Shown here: in pieces, positions 36,721-48,032 of the stretch
Layout: each line of letters starts with the position of its first letter
Position numbering within the stretch: position 1 is the first letter of the stretch
Source of the DNA: Panax quinquefolius
Lineage: Eukaryota > Streptophyta > Magnoliopsida > Apiales > Araliaceae
Length of the DNA stretch: 64,000 bases
Assembly: GCA_020205615.1 (NCBI GenBank)
Contig: JAINUW010000175.1
Coordinates: 1-64,000, forward strand
Direction: 5' to 3'
Notes under the pieces: generated by a model
The model's input: only the letters and a program-made list of their open reading frames with translations
What the model was told of the DNA's origin: nothing
The model's database searches: none
Program-made: the position numbers and the translations under genes

Positions 36721-37010
36721 TTTTTTGTTAAACAAACGCTTATTATAACTTTATTTATTTCTCTAAATAGTTAAGGCATTACTTAACAATTTAACATACT
36801 CATTTAACACATCATCTCAAACAACTTGATATATTTTCATTCAAATCAAAAGTTTTAACATTAAACAATAGCATAACTGCTATTTACATCAACTATCCTG
36901 GAATAAAGAATCCACAGGATTTAAAACATTCAAATATTCCTTCGTTCATAAACACGTCAGAATTTACATCTAAAACTAATTAAGTTCTTCACACAATTAA
37001 ATAAATCATA
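36721..37010 (-). other. Spacer between extra ORF and gag
   Basis: About 290 bp of AT-rich non-coding DNA. A spacer of equal length (286 bp) separates the same two ORFs in the plus-strand sister (47747-48032), so it is a conserved part of the element and may hold the gag translation leader. Confidence 0.6.
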
Positions 37011-37789
37011 TCACTGTCGGTCAAGGTACTGATTAGCTTTGCTACGCTCCTCTTCTAAGATGCGATATATTGTCCTGCGATCCATCAAGTAAAATGGTAG
37101 TCCTTCGAATTGGATCGGGTACCTCAAAACTTGATCTTGGGTCTCATTAATTGCCTTGTTAAGTGTAGAATATGTCTGCCCAATCTTCGCCTTCTTTGCA
37201 CGACCATCATCTTCTGCACGATCAACTCGACGTGATTATTTTACCCAGCCTTCCTCTGCTATGTTCAGTCTTTCGGAGGTTTCCTTCAGTTCCTTCTTCA
37301 GCTTCTCTATCTCCTCGGTCTTATCTTCGGTTTGACCCTTCTCATGGACCAAATCCCATTCTACATTTCCCAGTCGTGAGTGAAGAGTCGAAATCTCCTC
37401 TCCTTTTCCTCTAGAGTAATCTGCTGGATAATAGCTCGCTCAGTCAGATCCTGCACCTCATCTCATAAATCCACGTTACGGTCATATAATGTGTCATACA
37501 TATCAACATCAACGGTGTACCGTAGTAATTCCTCTTCTTCCTCTTCCTCTTCCTCAACAAATTCCTCTTCAGGATCCTCCTCAGGATTAGTCTCACGTTC
37601 ATGCTCCTGACCAACAACGGTGATCAATGGAGATGATTCCCTCTGTACCAGCTGCTCCCTAACGACATGAATATCTCGGGGCTCCTCATCTGTCGGTACT
37701 ATAGGTACTCGGGGTTCCTCCTCAGTAGGTACTTTAAGTACTCGGGGTTCTTCCTCCCCAGCTTGACTAGCTTCTCCAACATTCGACAT
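37011..37789 (-). pseudogene. Extra ORF upstream of gag: acidic, coiled-coil protein
   Basis: Function unknown. It starts MSNVGEASQAGEEEP at 37789. The N-terminal ~100 residues are very acidic (run of Glu near residue 80) with repeated TEEEPRVP-like units, followed by DMYDTLYDRNVDL, a predicted coiled-coil, and a C-terminal block YPIQFEGLPFYLMDRRT...EEERSKANQYLDR ending at 37011. A TGA at 37463 breaks it where the context suggests Arg (CGA), and a small indel shifts the frame in the coiled-coil part. The plus-strand chromovirus has the same ORF at 47000 with the same three-part layout. Not a known gag, pol or env domain. It could be an accessory or packaging factor; this is inference. Confidence 0.75.
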
Positions 37790-37992
37790 CCTGACAACAA
37801 AAATTTTAAGTTTTAGTTACTAAGTCATATCATCTAATGCATACTTTAACACATAAACACATAAGGTCATTTATTATCTTCAATGAATTACATAAATTCA
37901 TTTCTTATAACTCGATAAGAGTTTTCCATCACTATCTTCTTTCTATAAGGCTACTACCTAAGGTTGTTCCCCCGCCTAAGGTTCATAACCTA

Positions 37993-38009
37993 CAGCTCTG
38001 ATACCAACT
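37993..38009 (-). other. Primer-binding site
   Basis: Minus strand AGTTGGTATCAGAGC directly after the LTR end TGTCACA. Matches the 3' end of initiator tRNA-Met. Confidence 0.85.
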
Positions 38010-40319
38010 TGTGACACCCCCAAATTCGGGTACTTCGATTTCACGGGATTTGGTGTTCACTGTACAAATATCATCTATCTATCTACCCATAATAAATGAA
38101 AACCATGCAATAAATAGAAATAAAATCTTCCCTTTATAGGGTTACAACATCTAAATCATAAACATAATCCCAGGTTAAACTAACCTTAAGCATATGTGCG
38201 AAAATATAAATAATAAGTCTTAAACAACATCATTAACTCAAGTCTAACATAAATACATCATCAAATAAAATAACAAGTCTTTATCATTTGCTAACTTTGC
38301 CCTTGCGTTTACTAGTGGAAGGTTCATCGGTTCTTTCGTTCTTAACTGCAATGTTATTATTAAGCAAGAGTGAGCACTATTGCCCACAAGTATAACAATG
38401 AAATAACAGTTAACATGCGAGTAAATCAAAGACATCTGAATAAAAGCTCAACTTTTGAATCAAGAATGAATAACAAGAATCAAAAGAATTCTAAGGGTCA
38501 TAAGACCTTGAACTATGTCTTAGGTTATCAAGGGTTATACTTGAAACCTTTAACGATCAATATAAGACTATGAACCTTCTACTTTCGTACTTAGGGGATC
38601 GACCCTTAGTACCATCATTGTGCACAATATCTTAACGCTTAATGCATAAGTAAATCCCTTTGCGAGGTTGTTCATCTCGGTTTGACATTCGAGTCCGCAC
38701 TAAAGGAAGTTTGGTTTGGATAATTCATCAAGGGTTCTGAAATTTAGAACGCTCATCAACTATGGACTAGTCGAATCAATAAGGGTTCGCTAGTCTAATA
38801 AGGTTCAATAATAATGATATTCAAATTGAATAATAATCTTTAGAAGTATACAATAGAACGATTATGGTATAACAAAATCATACTTTGAAAAGATAATCAA
38901 TCTTTAATATAATAATTCGAAATTGAATAATAGTAATGATAATTTACTCGAGGTAAATAATAAACTTGAACAATAATGACAAGTAGGGTTAGGAAACTTG
39001 CCTCGTGCGTAGATTACACTTTAACTAAGCACGTTCTTTCAATTTAATCCTACATACCATTCACATTCACAATACCAATTAATTATAACTTAACTAGTCA
39101 TTATAAACTCATTCTTTTGTCTAATTCGAATATTGACTATACTTAGTCAAATTACCACTTTGTCACATAATTTACACATCATGAATAAACAAACTAATTA
39201 TGTAATCCATAATTCAATCCATATGTAATTATGTTATTCACATGCTAAGTATCTATTTTAACATCTCATTATACTTATAACATAATTTTATTTACATTAC
39301 ATTCAGTTAACAATACATTGCTAGACTTAACACTCTAAACTTTTCATTTCTGGACTATTCTGCAGAGTGGCGCTGTAGCGCCACGTTATACTAGGTCTTG
39401 GTATTTATGATCAGGACACTCATGTATTTGCTTTAATGTTAGGACGTAAAGGCGCTGGGCTGGAGCGCAATGTGGAAACTGAAGCGATACGCAATTGCGA
39501 AAATTGCGTAACATACCGAAAAAAATTCCAATTAAATTATCACTACACGAATTTAATCATACCCACATGTTAGAATTCGTTTATAATCATTACCCAACAT
39601 TTATAAAGTGAACTCTCTCTTGAATTTCTCAAGAGAATAAAGTATATATATGTAGGCTTAGATTCTTTCTTCAATCACTGAGTTCTAACAAAATCCTCTG
39701 AACTCTCTCTTGAATTTCTCAATCTCTCTCTGTATTTCTAGACTTAGCCAATAATAATAAAAGAAAAGGGAAGGAGAGTACGAATAAAGGAAAAGAGAAT
39801 CGACAAGATATCTTGATCGATTAACCCAGTCATGGGTAACTGCTAGTAACTCCCACTAAGGCCATGTTTGGCTAGACTTAATTAGATTTAAAACTCCTTT
39901 AATTTAATAAAGCTTTCTCATATAGTTTAATTAATGTCACACTCCTTTATAAAATAAATCAATATCTTATTTAATTTACTTTAAAATAAAATCTAATAAA
40001 TTCTCATAAATTCACATAGTCACATAATTGAATTTCTCATTAATAAATAATGTCACATTATTAACTCTCTAATTAATAATTAAATTAATTAAAATAACAT
40101 CATGCTTAATTAAATATTTCATTTAATTGAATAAGCTCACATAAATACATATTTGAAAAATAAATATTCTCTACATTAATTTAATAAATGTAACACATAA
40201 TTAAATTAATCTACCGCAAGTGCATCAATTAATTATTTAATTCAATAATTAAATCTTCAAAAAATATTTATTTAATTCAATAAATATTAAAATAAATTTA
40301 CAAAATCTTGTTCGTCACA
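38010..40319 (-). repeat. 5' LTR of minus-strand chromovirus
   Basis: 2310 bp, on the minus strand TGTGACGAACAAGATTTTG to GGGGGTGTCACA. It shares the block TTAAAGGAGTTT...GCCAAACA with the LTRs at 31856, 43945 and 52624. It carries two GC-rich perfect hairpins (39367-39384 and 39488-39510). Confidence 0.88.
39367..39510. repeat. Two perfect hairpins in LTR U3
   Basis: GTGGCGCT-gt-AGCGCCAC (39367-39384) and TACGCAATT-gcgaa-AATTGCGTA (39488-39510). They are unusually GC-rich for the region. They are candidates for protein-binding palindromes or cruciforms. Confidence 0.7.
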
Positions 40320-40324
40320 TCTTT
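40320..40324. repeat. Right target duplication TCTTT
   Basis: Pairs with 34475-34479. Confidence 0.85.
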
Positions 40325-40374
40325 AATCTGGAAAAGAAAACAAGTTCATTAGAACTATAGATTGCAAGTTATGA

Positions 40375-40721
40375 TTGGTCAAAGTGCGTTGACCGTTCAT
40401 GGATTTTAGTTTTCTGGGTTACCCAGAAAACTCAAGAACAGTTGTACTGGCTACTTTAACCAACCTTTTTGATCGCTTTCTGTTTGTTGTTTTTGTAATG
40501 TTTTGCTTTATATTAACACCCTGATATATGTACTACATATCTATGATCTTAAGTTGTATAAACAACTCATAGGATTAATGGAATTAATGGTCAAAATCCA
40601 TTGATCGAACTTGAACAAGTTTTCTAGGCTGCCCAGAAAACTGAAGAACACGAAGAACAACTTCCAGCTGTACTTTGACCAGACTAAATAGAGACCTTAG
40701 AATTACGATTTGTTTAAGTTT

Positions 40722-40758
<37 letters not shown>

Positions 40759-41120
40759 CCTAACATATATACTACATGTTACAACAAACACAACACACAT
40801 CCAATACACAGAATCAAAGATATTGAAGCCACAAAACCGTTGACCGGCCATGACCATTGTTCTGAGTTGCCCAGAAACTCAAGAACATCTCTGACAGTGA
40901 CTTTGAGCCTCTATAACTTCTTGTTATATGTAGGTTAAAGCCTGAAATTTGATTCTTGATGTACTACTGTAAGAGTACTATAACACCAATACTTGATTGA
41001 ACCCAAAAACGAAAATAATAGTTAAATAAACTACGGTCAAACTAGTCCCTCTAGCATGACCAAACGGTTGCCCAAAAACTCAAGAACACCTACATCGACA
41101 CTTTCTGTCACTGAAGAGCT
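40375..41120 (+). repeat. Four diverged repeats containing GCCCAGAAAACTCAAGAAC
   Basis: Blocks near 40375-40460, 40585-40690, 40835-40920 and 41035-41120. Each has (GG)TCAAA...GTTGACC/GATC, a TTCTGGG-TTGCCCAGAAAACT near-palindrome, CAAGAACA, then a short CTTT(G/A)ACC tail. A TA microsatellite (40727-40754) lies between the second and third. Confidence 0.65.
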
Positions 41121-42593
41121 TTAGCGACAGACAGAAATTGATTTTTTCTAAAAATAAATTATATAAATTAGAAATAATTAATAAATAAATATAAATAAAT
41201 ACAAAAACAGTTTTAAAAATTATATTAAATAAATATAATTAATTTATGAAATTTTTACATAAATTTGATAAATATTTTATTTTATTTGGATATTATTAAT
41301 AATTAACGTAATAATAAAGTAATTAGAATAATTACTTATAAATACTAAATAATTATTGAAAAATAATATTAATGATATAAAATCATAATAAATGAATATA
41401 AATTATTTAAAAATAATAAATAATGTTTTTTGTAAAATTTTAAGTAAATATTAATTATCTAAAATAGAAATAAATGATTTAAAAATCATTTAAAGGAGAA
41501 ATAAATATTTTAAAAATACTTTAAAACTTCCAAAAATTATTATAATGGATATATAAATTATCTAAAAATATAATAAATTTTATAAATAAAATTTAGTTCA
41601 TATATCAACTTATTTAGTACTCGGTAAAGACATTTAACACCAAAACTTTATCGAATCTAACCCGATCTTATATAAATGCTATATTTGAGTATTGTTACCA
41701 ATACTAACGTGTTAGATTTATATATATGAACATCGTAGGTATTTATTAAACGAATTGAGTAGTATAACTTGACTGATCTACGCTCAGGCAAGTTCTTCTT
41801 AAACCGTAACTTACTTATGCAAAATTTATCAACCCTGTTTATTCATTGAACAAGACTTTTATCTTGATATGCTGTTGATATAATATACAACACCTACAAT
41901 TGAATTACCTCTTGTTGAAAGGTTATTGCTATAGATTCAGCATAACTAAGAAATGAATTGTTTATTCATATTAATTGTTAAGCTTAAATTGTTGTGTCAA
42001 ACCAAATTGTTTGGTTAGACATCCTATTCTGAAGTTGGGTATCCCTTATTGGATCATTCGGTCGATAATATATTAACACTAATTCGGGTGTATTTGAGCA
42101 CTGGTAGGATGAGATGCATACTCCTAAGATGTTGAATGGGTTGATCCCTTATCTCATATCTAAACAAAATTTCTAAGTCTGTATGACTGACAGAAATATA
42201 AATCCATAGTGAAATGGTAACAACTATCAGTCAAAATTTAAATTGTTGTATTTCTTCAAATAATATATTGTTATAAATACAAAACTTGCTGAGCATGTCA
42301 TAGCTCACCCTTGCAAATTATTCCCTTTCCAGTTTTAGATGGTAACCTTGGAACATCTGGAGTAGATAAAGGGAAGCGTCCATGCTTAGATTAGATTATA
42401 TTCTTGTCTAGTTGAATACTTTGTAATAAGAAACTTGTTATGAGAATCATGTAATCGAACCTTAATATTTATATATATTTATATACATATAACATCTTTT
42501 ATTTCTGCAACCGTGTTTTCTTACATATATAGATGTAAATTTAGAATTCTTTGAATCCAGTTGAGATCCTTGGGAACTATTTATCTGAGTGAA

Positions 42594-42755
42594 GATATTA
42601 GTAATATGGACTGTTCATGTTATTACTGATATTTTGGATTTCGGATAAATAGTTACTATCAATACAATTGTATAAACTCGATTGGCATAGACTATACATC
42701 CGGGTGAGGATATTAGTAATATGGACTGTTCATGTTATTACTGATATTCTGAATT
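42594..42755 (+). repeat. Duplicated palindromic unit GATATTAGTAATATGGACTG
   Basis: The block GATATTAGTAATATGG, ACTGTTCATG, TTATTACTGATATT occurs at ~42594 and ~42708. Its arms are near-complementary (ATATTAGTAATA / TATTACTGATAT), so each can form a hairpin. Confidence 0.7.
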
Positions 42756-42968
42756 TCTGATAGATAGATTTTATTCGCAGACATAGTTCATACATCCAAG
42801 TGAGGGTATCCAAACACAGTAATAGTTCTCTTAAGAATTATCATCTGTTATGGGATACTGTGAATTTTGGATTTATGAGAATTATATCTGATAGTTCCTT
42901 AATTTAATATAAGCTTATAATCAGATACCATGGGTGTATAGATTTAAATGCATTATATTAATTCTTAC

Positions 42969-43146
42969 TATTAAAACTACCACCGACGGTCCAAATTGAT
43001 TTACTATTAAACCCACCATCAATGGTCCGGATTGATTTAAAACCACCACTAATGGTCCATATTGTTTTACTATCAAAACCACCATCAATGGTCCGGATTG
43101 ATTTACTATTAAAATCACCACCAATGGTCCAGATTGATTTAACTTA
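42969..43146 (-). repeat. Minisatellite, about five 35-38-bp units
   Basis: Minus-strand unit AATCAATCCGGACCATTGAT followed by GGTGGTTTTAATAGTAA. Units differ by a few bases and one is shortened. Small ORFs on both strands here are a consequence of the repeat. Confidence 0.8.
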
Positions 43147-43944
43147 TTACACTTTGGTACCCCTAAAGTTTTCCAAGTTTGCAGTATTCCCCTCTAACTT
43201 TTTTAATTCACTTATCTTCAATAAACACATTCTTAATACTTCAATAATTATTCATCACTAATATTATAACTCACAATATTTAATAACCAGGTCATTCCTA
43301 GGAAAGAAGGGGCTTTCCAATATGAATTTCTCCCTATTGGCGCGCAATTAGGTGACCAAACCTCTCATCGACAGAACTTTCTAGACATTGTCAATATTGC
43401 AAATAATAATATGAATAACTTTGTTGTCTCAATTATTGATTTAATAATATAAAATATTATGCAGATGATACTGTGACAATATTGAATCAAATAATGTGAG
43501 ATACTATGCAACAATTACTGTAGCAATAATTGAGTAAACTGATTGACTTCTTACGTAAGCATCAATAATCCATACCGTGTGCTACTATGCAATCACGCGT
43601 ATTTCTGTACTTTTACCACCGGATAGTTCAATAGTTAACGGTAAAACTTTCGCCGTTATTTTTATAAAAAGATATTTCTATCGTTTTCTAACTACGAAAA
43701 TACTTCCGTTGTGGGGTCCACCAATGATTGTACCGTCATACGAATATTCTCCGTTAAAACGAATATTTCCCGACCAATCGAATATTCTTCGACACAACGA
43801 ATATTTTATATCAACTTGCTTACTTTGCAAAATTTTCAAATATCACCCTTAACTTTTACCTTTATAAATTTAACCATTTACTAAATAAAATAATAATTAT
43901 AAGAAAATTGAATACTTTCATTTCATAAAATTCGGGGTCTTACA
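43147..43944 (-). repeat. Inverted chromovirus LTR start (TGTAAGACCCC family)
   Basis: Minus strand begins TGTAAGACCCCGAA at 43944 and contains the landmark CTTTCTAGACATTG on the plus strand (43378), as in 1-555 and 3532-4105. It is a diverged copy. Its left limit is unclear, because it passes into the minisatellite. It directly abuts, and truncates, the LTR at 43945. Confidence 0.8.
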
Positions 43945-44669
43945 CTGATGAAATAAATATTTTATTGAGGTGGTTAGTATTAGTAAATATTTATGAATTA
44001 AATTTATTAGATAATATTCTAAATTAAATTAATTTATAATTTAGAGAGTTGTAATATAACATGAGGTGTTATATTATTGTTTTGATTTAATAATTTAAGA
44101 TGGTATGTTAAATTATTAAATAAAATTATAATGAGATTATAATTTTGTGATATTTGTTTAAGTGGAATATTTATTTAAAATATAGTATATATAATTAATT
44201 TATTTGATTAATGTTAATATTAAAATCCAAATAAATAATGTGTGATTATAAATAATAAACTAAATTGTTTATTAAAATAAATTAAAGGAGTTTAATTTAG
44301 TTTTGCCAAACAAGGCTTAAATATATGAAGTCTTTAAATTTTAAAGAGTTTTGCCAAACGGAGCCTTATGGCTTTTGGGATTTTTGATTTTTGAATTTTA
44401 AATAAAATAAAATAAATAATAAATATAATATATTTAAAACTATTCGTTTATTAGTTTGTAACTGACATATTTAGTTTAGGTGTTATGGCTATATCAGTTT
44501 ATGTTGGTTTACGCATACTTGGTTATTATCAGTTGGTTATTTGCCAAGCGTAAGATTATAGAGAGAGTTGAGAGAATTGAGAGAGAACTTAAGCATTTCC
44601 AAAGCAATTTCTAGCGATTTTAGCAAGGATTACAAGCTAAGTGAAGGTATTTTATCTAAACCTTAGTAT

Positions 44670-44710
<41 letters not shown>

Positions 44711-46792
44711 GTATATACATATATGAGTTTACAACATAACTTATATGATCTGTGAATTCGATTTTTGTTGAATTATTGCTATACAACTGAATTGTGATGA
44801 TTATATGTGTTGGTTATGTTTGAGTTTGTATGTAAATAAGAATTCGTATGCTAATTACATTTAAAAAGGAAGAAAAGTAATGACAATATATATTTTCTTA
44901 TGTGGCTTGTGTAAGTACCAATTTTAGTGGTCAATTTGTATGGTAAACTGTAAATTGAGTTTTGATTATGATAGTTCATTAAGAAACAAAGAGAACGTAG
45001 TTTGAATTAAGTGATCTGGACAAGAATTGTGATCACAGTGTTGATTTTTGTAATGAATATCAAAAATGGTGTTTTTATATGAAAACATGAAATTTAAGGA
45101 TTTAAATTAGTTGAAGTTGTTGTTTAATGGTGTTAAATGTTTGAATATGTGAGGAATCATGTTTATGTTAGTTTTATACCAATTGTCTATGTTAATATTA
45201 CTGTTTTGTGGGTGAAATTCGTGTTAGTTGACTTAAGAACAGTGCCGAAATCACGTTATGCTAAACTAAAAGCGGTGCATGCGTAGTCTTGCCAAGCGCG
45301 ATTTTTTTAGCAAGTGTGGTATGATAACCTAAGGTAATATCGCACGCGCCAATAGTCGATCATGAGACAAGTGAAGTCTGCTACTTCTGCAGACTTTGGA
45401 CATTCATTGTAACTTAGCTTAATGTTATTTAGATGTGTCAAATGTGTAATGACAAGGTTAAAACATAAACGTATCATGTGGTTAGTAACTCTAAAATATA
45501 AAGTTAGTAAGTTATGAAAATGATATGTATGATTTAAGAAACTTAGTGAGCAATGAATAAGTGTTGTGAAATGTACACTTGTGATTCTGAAATATGTATG
45601 GTAAGATAAGACTTGTTCTAAAATTAACAAGTTTAGATAGAAATGGGTGTTATTTGGTAAGTGGATGTTAACATGCCTAATAGATATTGTGATTCCACTA
45701 AAATGTGTAGGTAAACGTGAGTTTTATTATTATAGCTTACGCTTGAAGCAAGTTTTCTAACTCTACCTTGTTATTATTGAGCAAGTTTCTAAACCTTATC
45801 TTTTACATTGAGCAAGTTTTATTGTCAGCTTGCTATCAGTTAATGTATGTTCAGTAATTTCATTTCTAATTTTATAACCTTAGCTTATTATTGTTCAAGC
45901 AAGGTTTTCCGTTTCATTCAATACTTATGTTTTAGTTATTTCCAAGCATAAGTTTAATAAGTAGTTAGTTCATCTATGATTATTCATTTTTCCATATTAT
46001 GTTATTATTGATCCATTGTTGTGTTATCAAACCTTATTGAGTCAACTAGTCCTCTAGTTGATGATTGTTAAACTCTAAAGTACCTTGAAAGCTTATCCAA
46101 ACCAAACTTTCTTTGGTGCGGACTTGTACTAAAAAACTGAGAAGAACAACCCTATTATAAGGGATACACAATGCGTTAAGATGTTTGTGCACAATACATG
46201 GTACGAAGGGCTGATCCCCCTAAGTACGTGAAGTCCGTACAGTATAACTGTTAAGATTAGAGTTGAAATATTACTTGTAACCATGGACATAGTTCGTGGT
46301 CTTATGACCCTCAGACATATTTTTTATTTTGATTCTCGTTGTTGGTTATCATTGATAGAGTACTATTCAGTATTGATAAGCCTATTCATGAGCAGCTATT
46401 ATTCTTTTGTTGATTTATTGTTATATCTAGTGAGAAATTGTTTTACTCACTCTTGCATAAAAATAATTATTGCAGCTAAATTTGAGAAGGTCGACGAGCC
46501 TTCAAATAGCAAAGGAAAAGGAAAAATGTACAAGTGATGAAGACTTGTAATTTCATTTATTTTCATAATGTTGGATTTTATATTTAATGATGTGATGTAT
46601 TTATTTTATTTATGCACTTGATTTATGTTAAGGTTAGACAACTTGGGAAGCCTTTTTGGATTAATGATGTAACCCTTTAAAGTGAAGATTTATGGTTTAA
46701 ATGTTATTTTATTTTGTGTAGATAATATGAATGTATGGAAAGTGAACACCAAGTCTTAGGGGAATGAAGTACCCAGATTTGGGGGTGTCACA
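43945..46792 (+). repeat. 5' LTR of plus-strand chromovirus, 5' end truncated
   Basis: Matches the 3' LTR at 52624-54207 from GAAATAAATATTTTATTGAGG onward but lacks the first ~75 bp, replaced by the inverted LTR end. It ends ATTTGGGGGTGTCACA. It contains AGAGAGTTGAGAGAATTGAG downstream of an AT microsatellite (44671-44705). Small ORFs at 45307 (minus) and 46283 are within the LTR and unsupported. Confidence 0.88.
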
Positions 46793-46809
46793 AGTTGGTA
46801 TCAGAGCCT
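46793..46809 (+). other. Primer-binding site
   Basis: AGTTGGTATCAGAGCC immediately after the LTR end; complementary to initiator tRNA-Met. Confidence 0.88.
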
Positions 46810-46999
46810 TAGGTTATGAACCTTAGGTGGGGGGAAGCCTTAGGAAGTAACATTTGAAAAGATAGTGGTGATAAACTCTTAACGAGTTTTAAGGTAGAAG
46901 TAATAAAACACTTACGTGCTTATGTAATTACAACTTATGTGCTTGTGAGTGTCGAGTAGTAATGATTAATAATTAAAACTTAAAAATTTTGTTGTCAGG

Positions 47000-47746
47000 A
47001 TGACTAATGTCGGAGAATCCAGTTAGGCTAAAGAGGAAGGACCTCAGATGCCTAGAGAAGAGGAGTCTTGTGACATTCAGGTGGTTTGGGAACAACTACT
47101 TCCATGGGAGTCAGCCCCATTAGTCACATTGGTTGAAGATGAGGATGATGATGTGGAAACGGATGAGGAGGATCCCGTTGAGTTGCCACAGTCAAATGAG
47201 GATGACGAGGACGAGGAGGAAGAGATTCCACTGAACTCGATAGCCGCTCGTATGTACGATGAAGTCTACGACCGCAATGTGGAACTTCAGAATACCGTTG
47301 AGGAGTTGGAGGAGATAGTAGCTGAGCAACAGACCTCGATGGCATAGAAGGACGATGAGATCCAGGATCGAGATGAACGTCTGACTATTGTCGAAGAGAA
47401 GCTGGTCCACACTAAAGAAGAGAATGAACAAATGACAGCAGAGTTCACAGAACTGAAGAACAAGCTGAGAGAAGAATCTACTAAGAGGGCAAGAGCCGAA
47501 GATGCGTATGGGGAAGCTTATCAACGAGACGAAATAGCAGAGAGAGACGCACAAGCAAAGAGGATAAAGATGGAGGAGATGAATAACGTATTCAACGCCG
47601 TGATTAATCGAGCTCAAGATCGGGTCATGGGTTATCCTATTCAGTTCGAGACGCTGCCATCATTCATATTGGATCACAGAACAATGTTCCAAATCATGGA
47701 GGAAGAGCGTCGTAAGGCTACACAGTATCTTAGTAGGACATTGTAG
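47000..47746 (+). pseudogene. Extra ORF upstream of gag: acidic, coiled-coil protein (248 codons)
   Basis: Starts MTNVGES at 47000, in one frame to the stop at 47744, interrupted by TAG at 47024 (the minus-strand sister has Gln there) and TAG at 47345. Layout: acidic N-terminus with DEDDDVETDEEDP (residues ~45-60) and DDEDEEEE; then ARMYDEVYDRNVEL; a long charged coiled-coil (roughly residues 100-195); and a C-terminal block YPIQFETLP, DHRT, EEERRKATQYLSR. The same three blocks occur in the element at 37011-37789. No indels in 747 bp, so the frame was kept until recently. It is separated from gag by 286 bp with no shared frame, so it would need its own translation. It is not a gag, pol or env domain known to me; role unknown. 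Confidence 0.78.
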
Positions 47747-48032
47747 GGAATGTACCTGTTCTGCGATTAATAAAATGTTAAATAATATGTAAATCCCAAG
47801 TGTTATGTAACCTATGGGACATGATGATGATGTTATCCTGAAACTTTAGTAGTTCAGGAAAGTAATGTAAATAGCAGTGATACTATTATTTTTATGTTTT
47901 CAGAAAGATTATGAATGAATAAAAGTTATTATTTTATTTTATTCAAAGTGTTATGTGTTATGTGATGGTGCAAATTGAGTATATAATACTTAAAAGATTG
48001 AATAGAATCTAATGAGTACATTTTAACAAAAA
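47747..48032 (+). other. Spacer between extra ORF and gag
   Basis: 286 bp, AT-rich, no ORF. Same position and nearly the same length as in the minus-strand sister. Possible gag leader or splice-acceptor region; no signal was proven. Confidence 0.55.

Larger units (their letters stand above)
34480..40319 (-). mobile_element. Minus-strand chromovirus derivative: extra ORF and gag, pol deleted
   Basis: On the minus strand the order is 5' LTR (40319-38010), primer site, extra ORF (37789-37011), gag (36720-35683), then an abrupt jump into the second half of the 3' LTR (to 34480). Protease, RT, RNase H, integrase, chromodomain and the first ~1.1 kb of the 3' LTR are absent. The 5-bp duplication TCTTT flanks both ends, so the element inserted with both LTRs complete and the deletion came later. 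Confidence 0.88.
40325..42900 (+). repeat. LTR-like sequence of the TGTAAAAACCC family, right part
   Basis: Continuation of 33412-34479 across the chromovirus insertion. It includes four diverged ~200-250-bp repeats (40375-41120), an AT-rich stretch (41130-41600), a TATATAAATG promoter-like site near 41670, a U5-like block (GAGCATGTCATAGCTCACCC, 42291), and two copies of a 40-bp palindromic unit (42594, 42708). There is no credible ORF. Right boundary not defined. Confidence 0.45.

Noticed and set aside
42921..43124. Repetitive Val/Gly/Pro ORF resembling a structural protein
   Set aside because: It is the translation of a minisatellite; its opposite strand gives an equally open frame.
47124..47617. 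Minus-strand ORFs over the extra ORF
   Set aside because: Shadows of the acidic/coiled-coil ORF; low-complexity coding leaves the opposite strand open.
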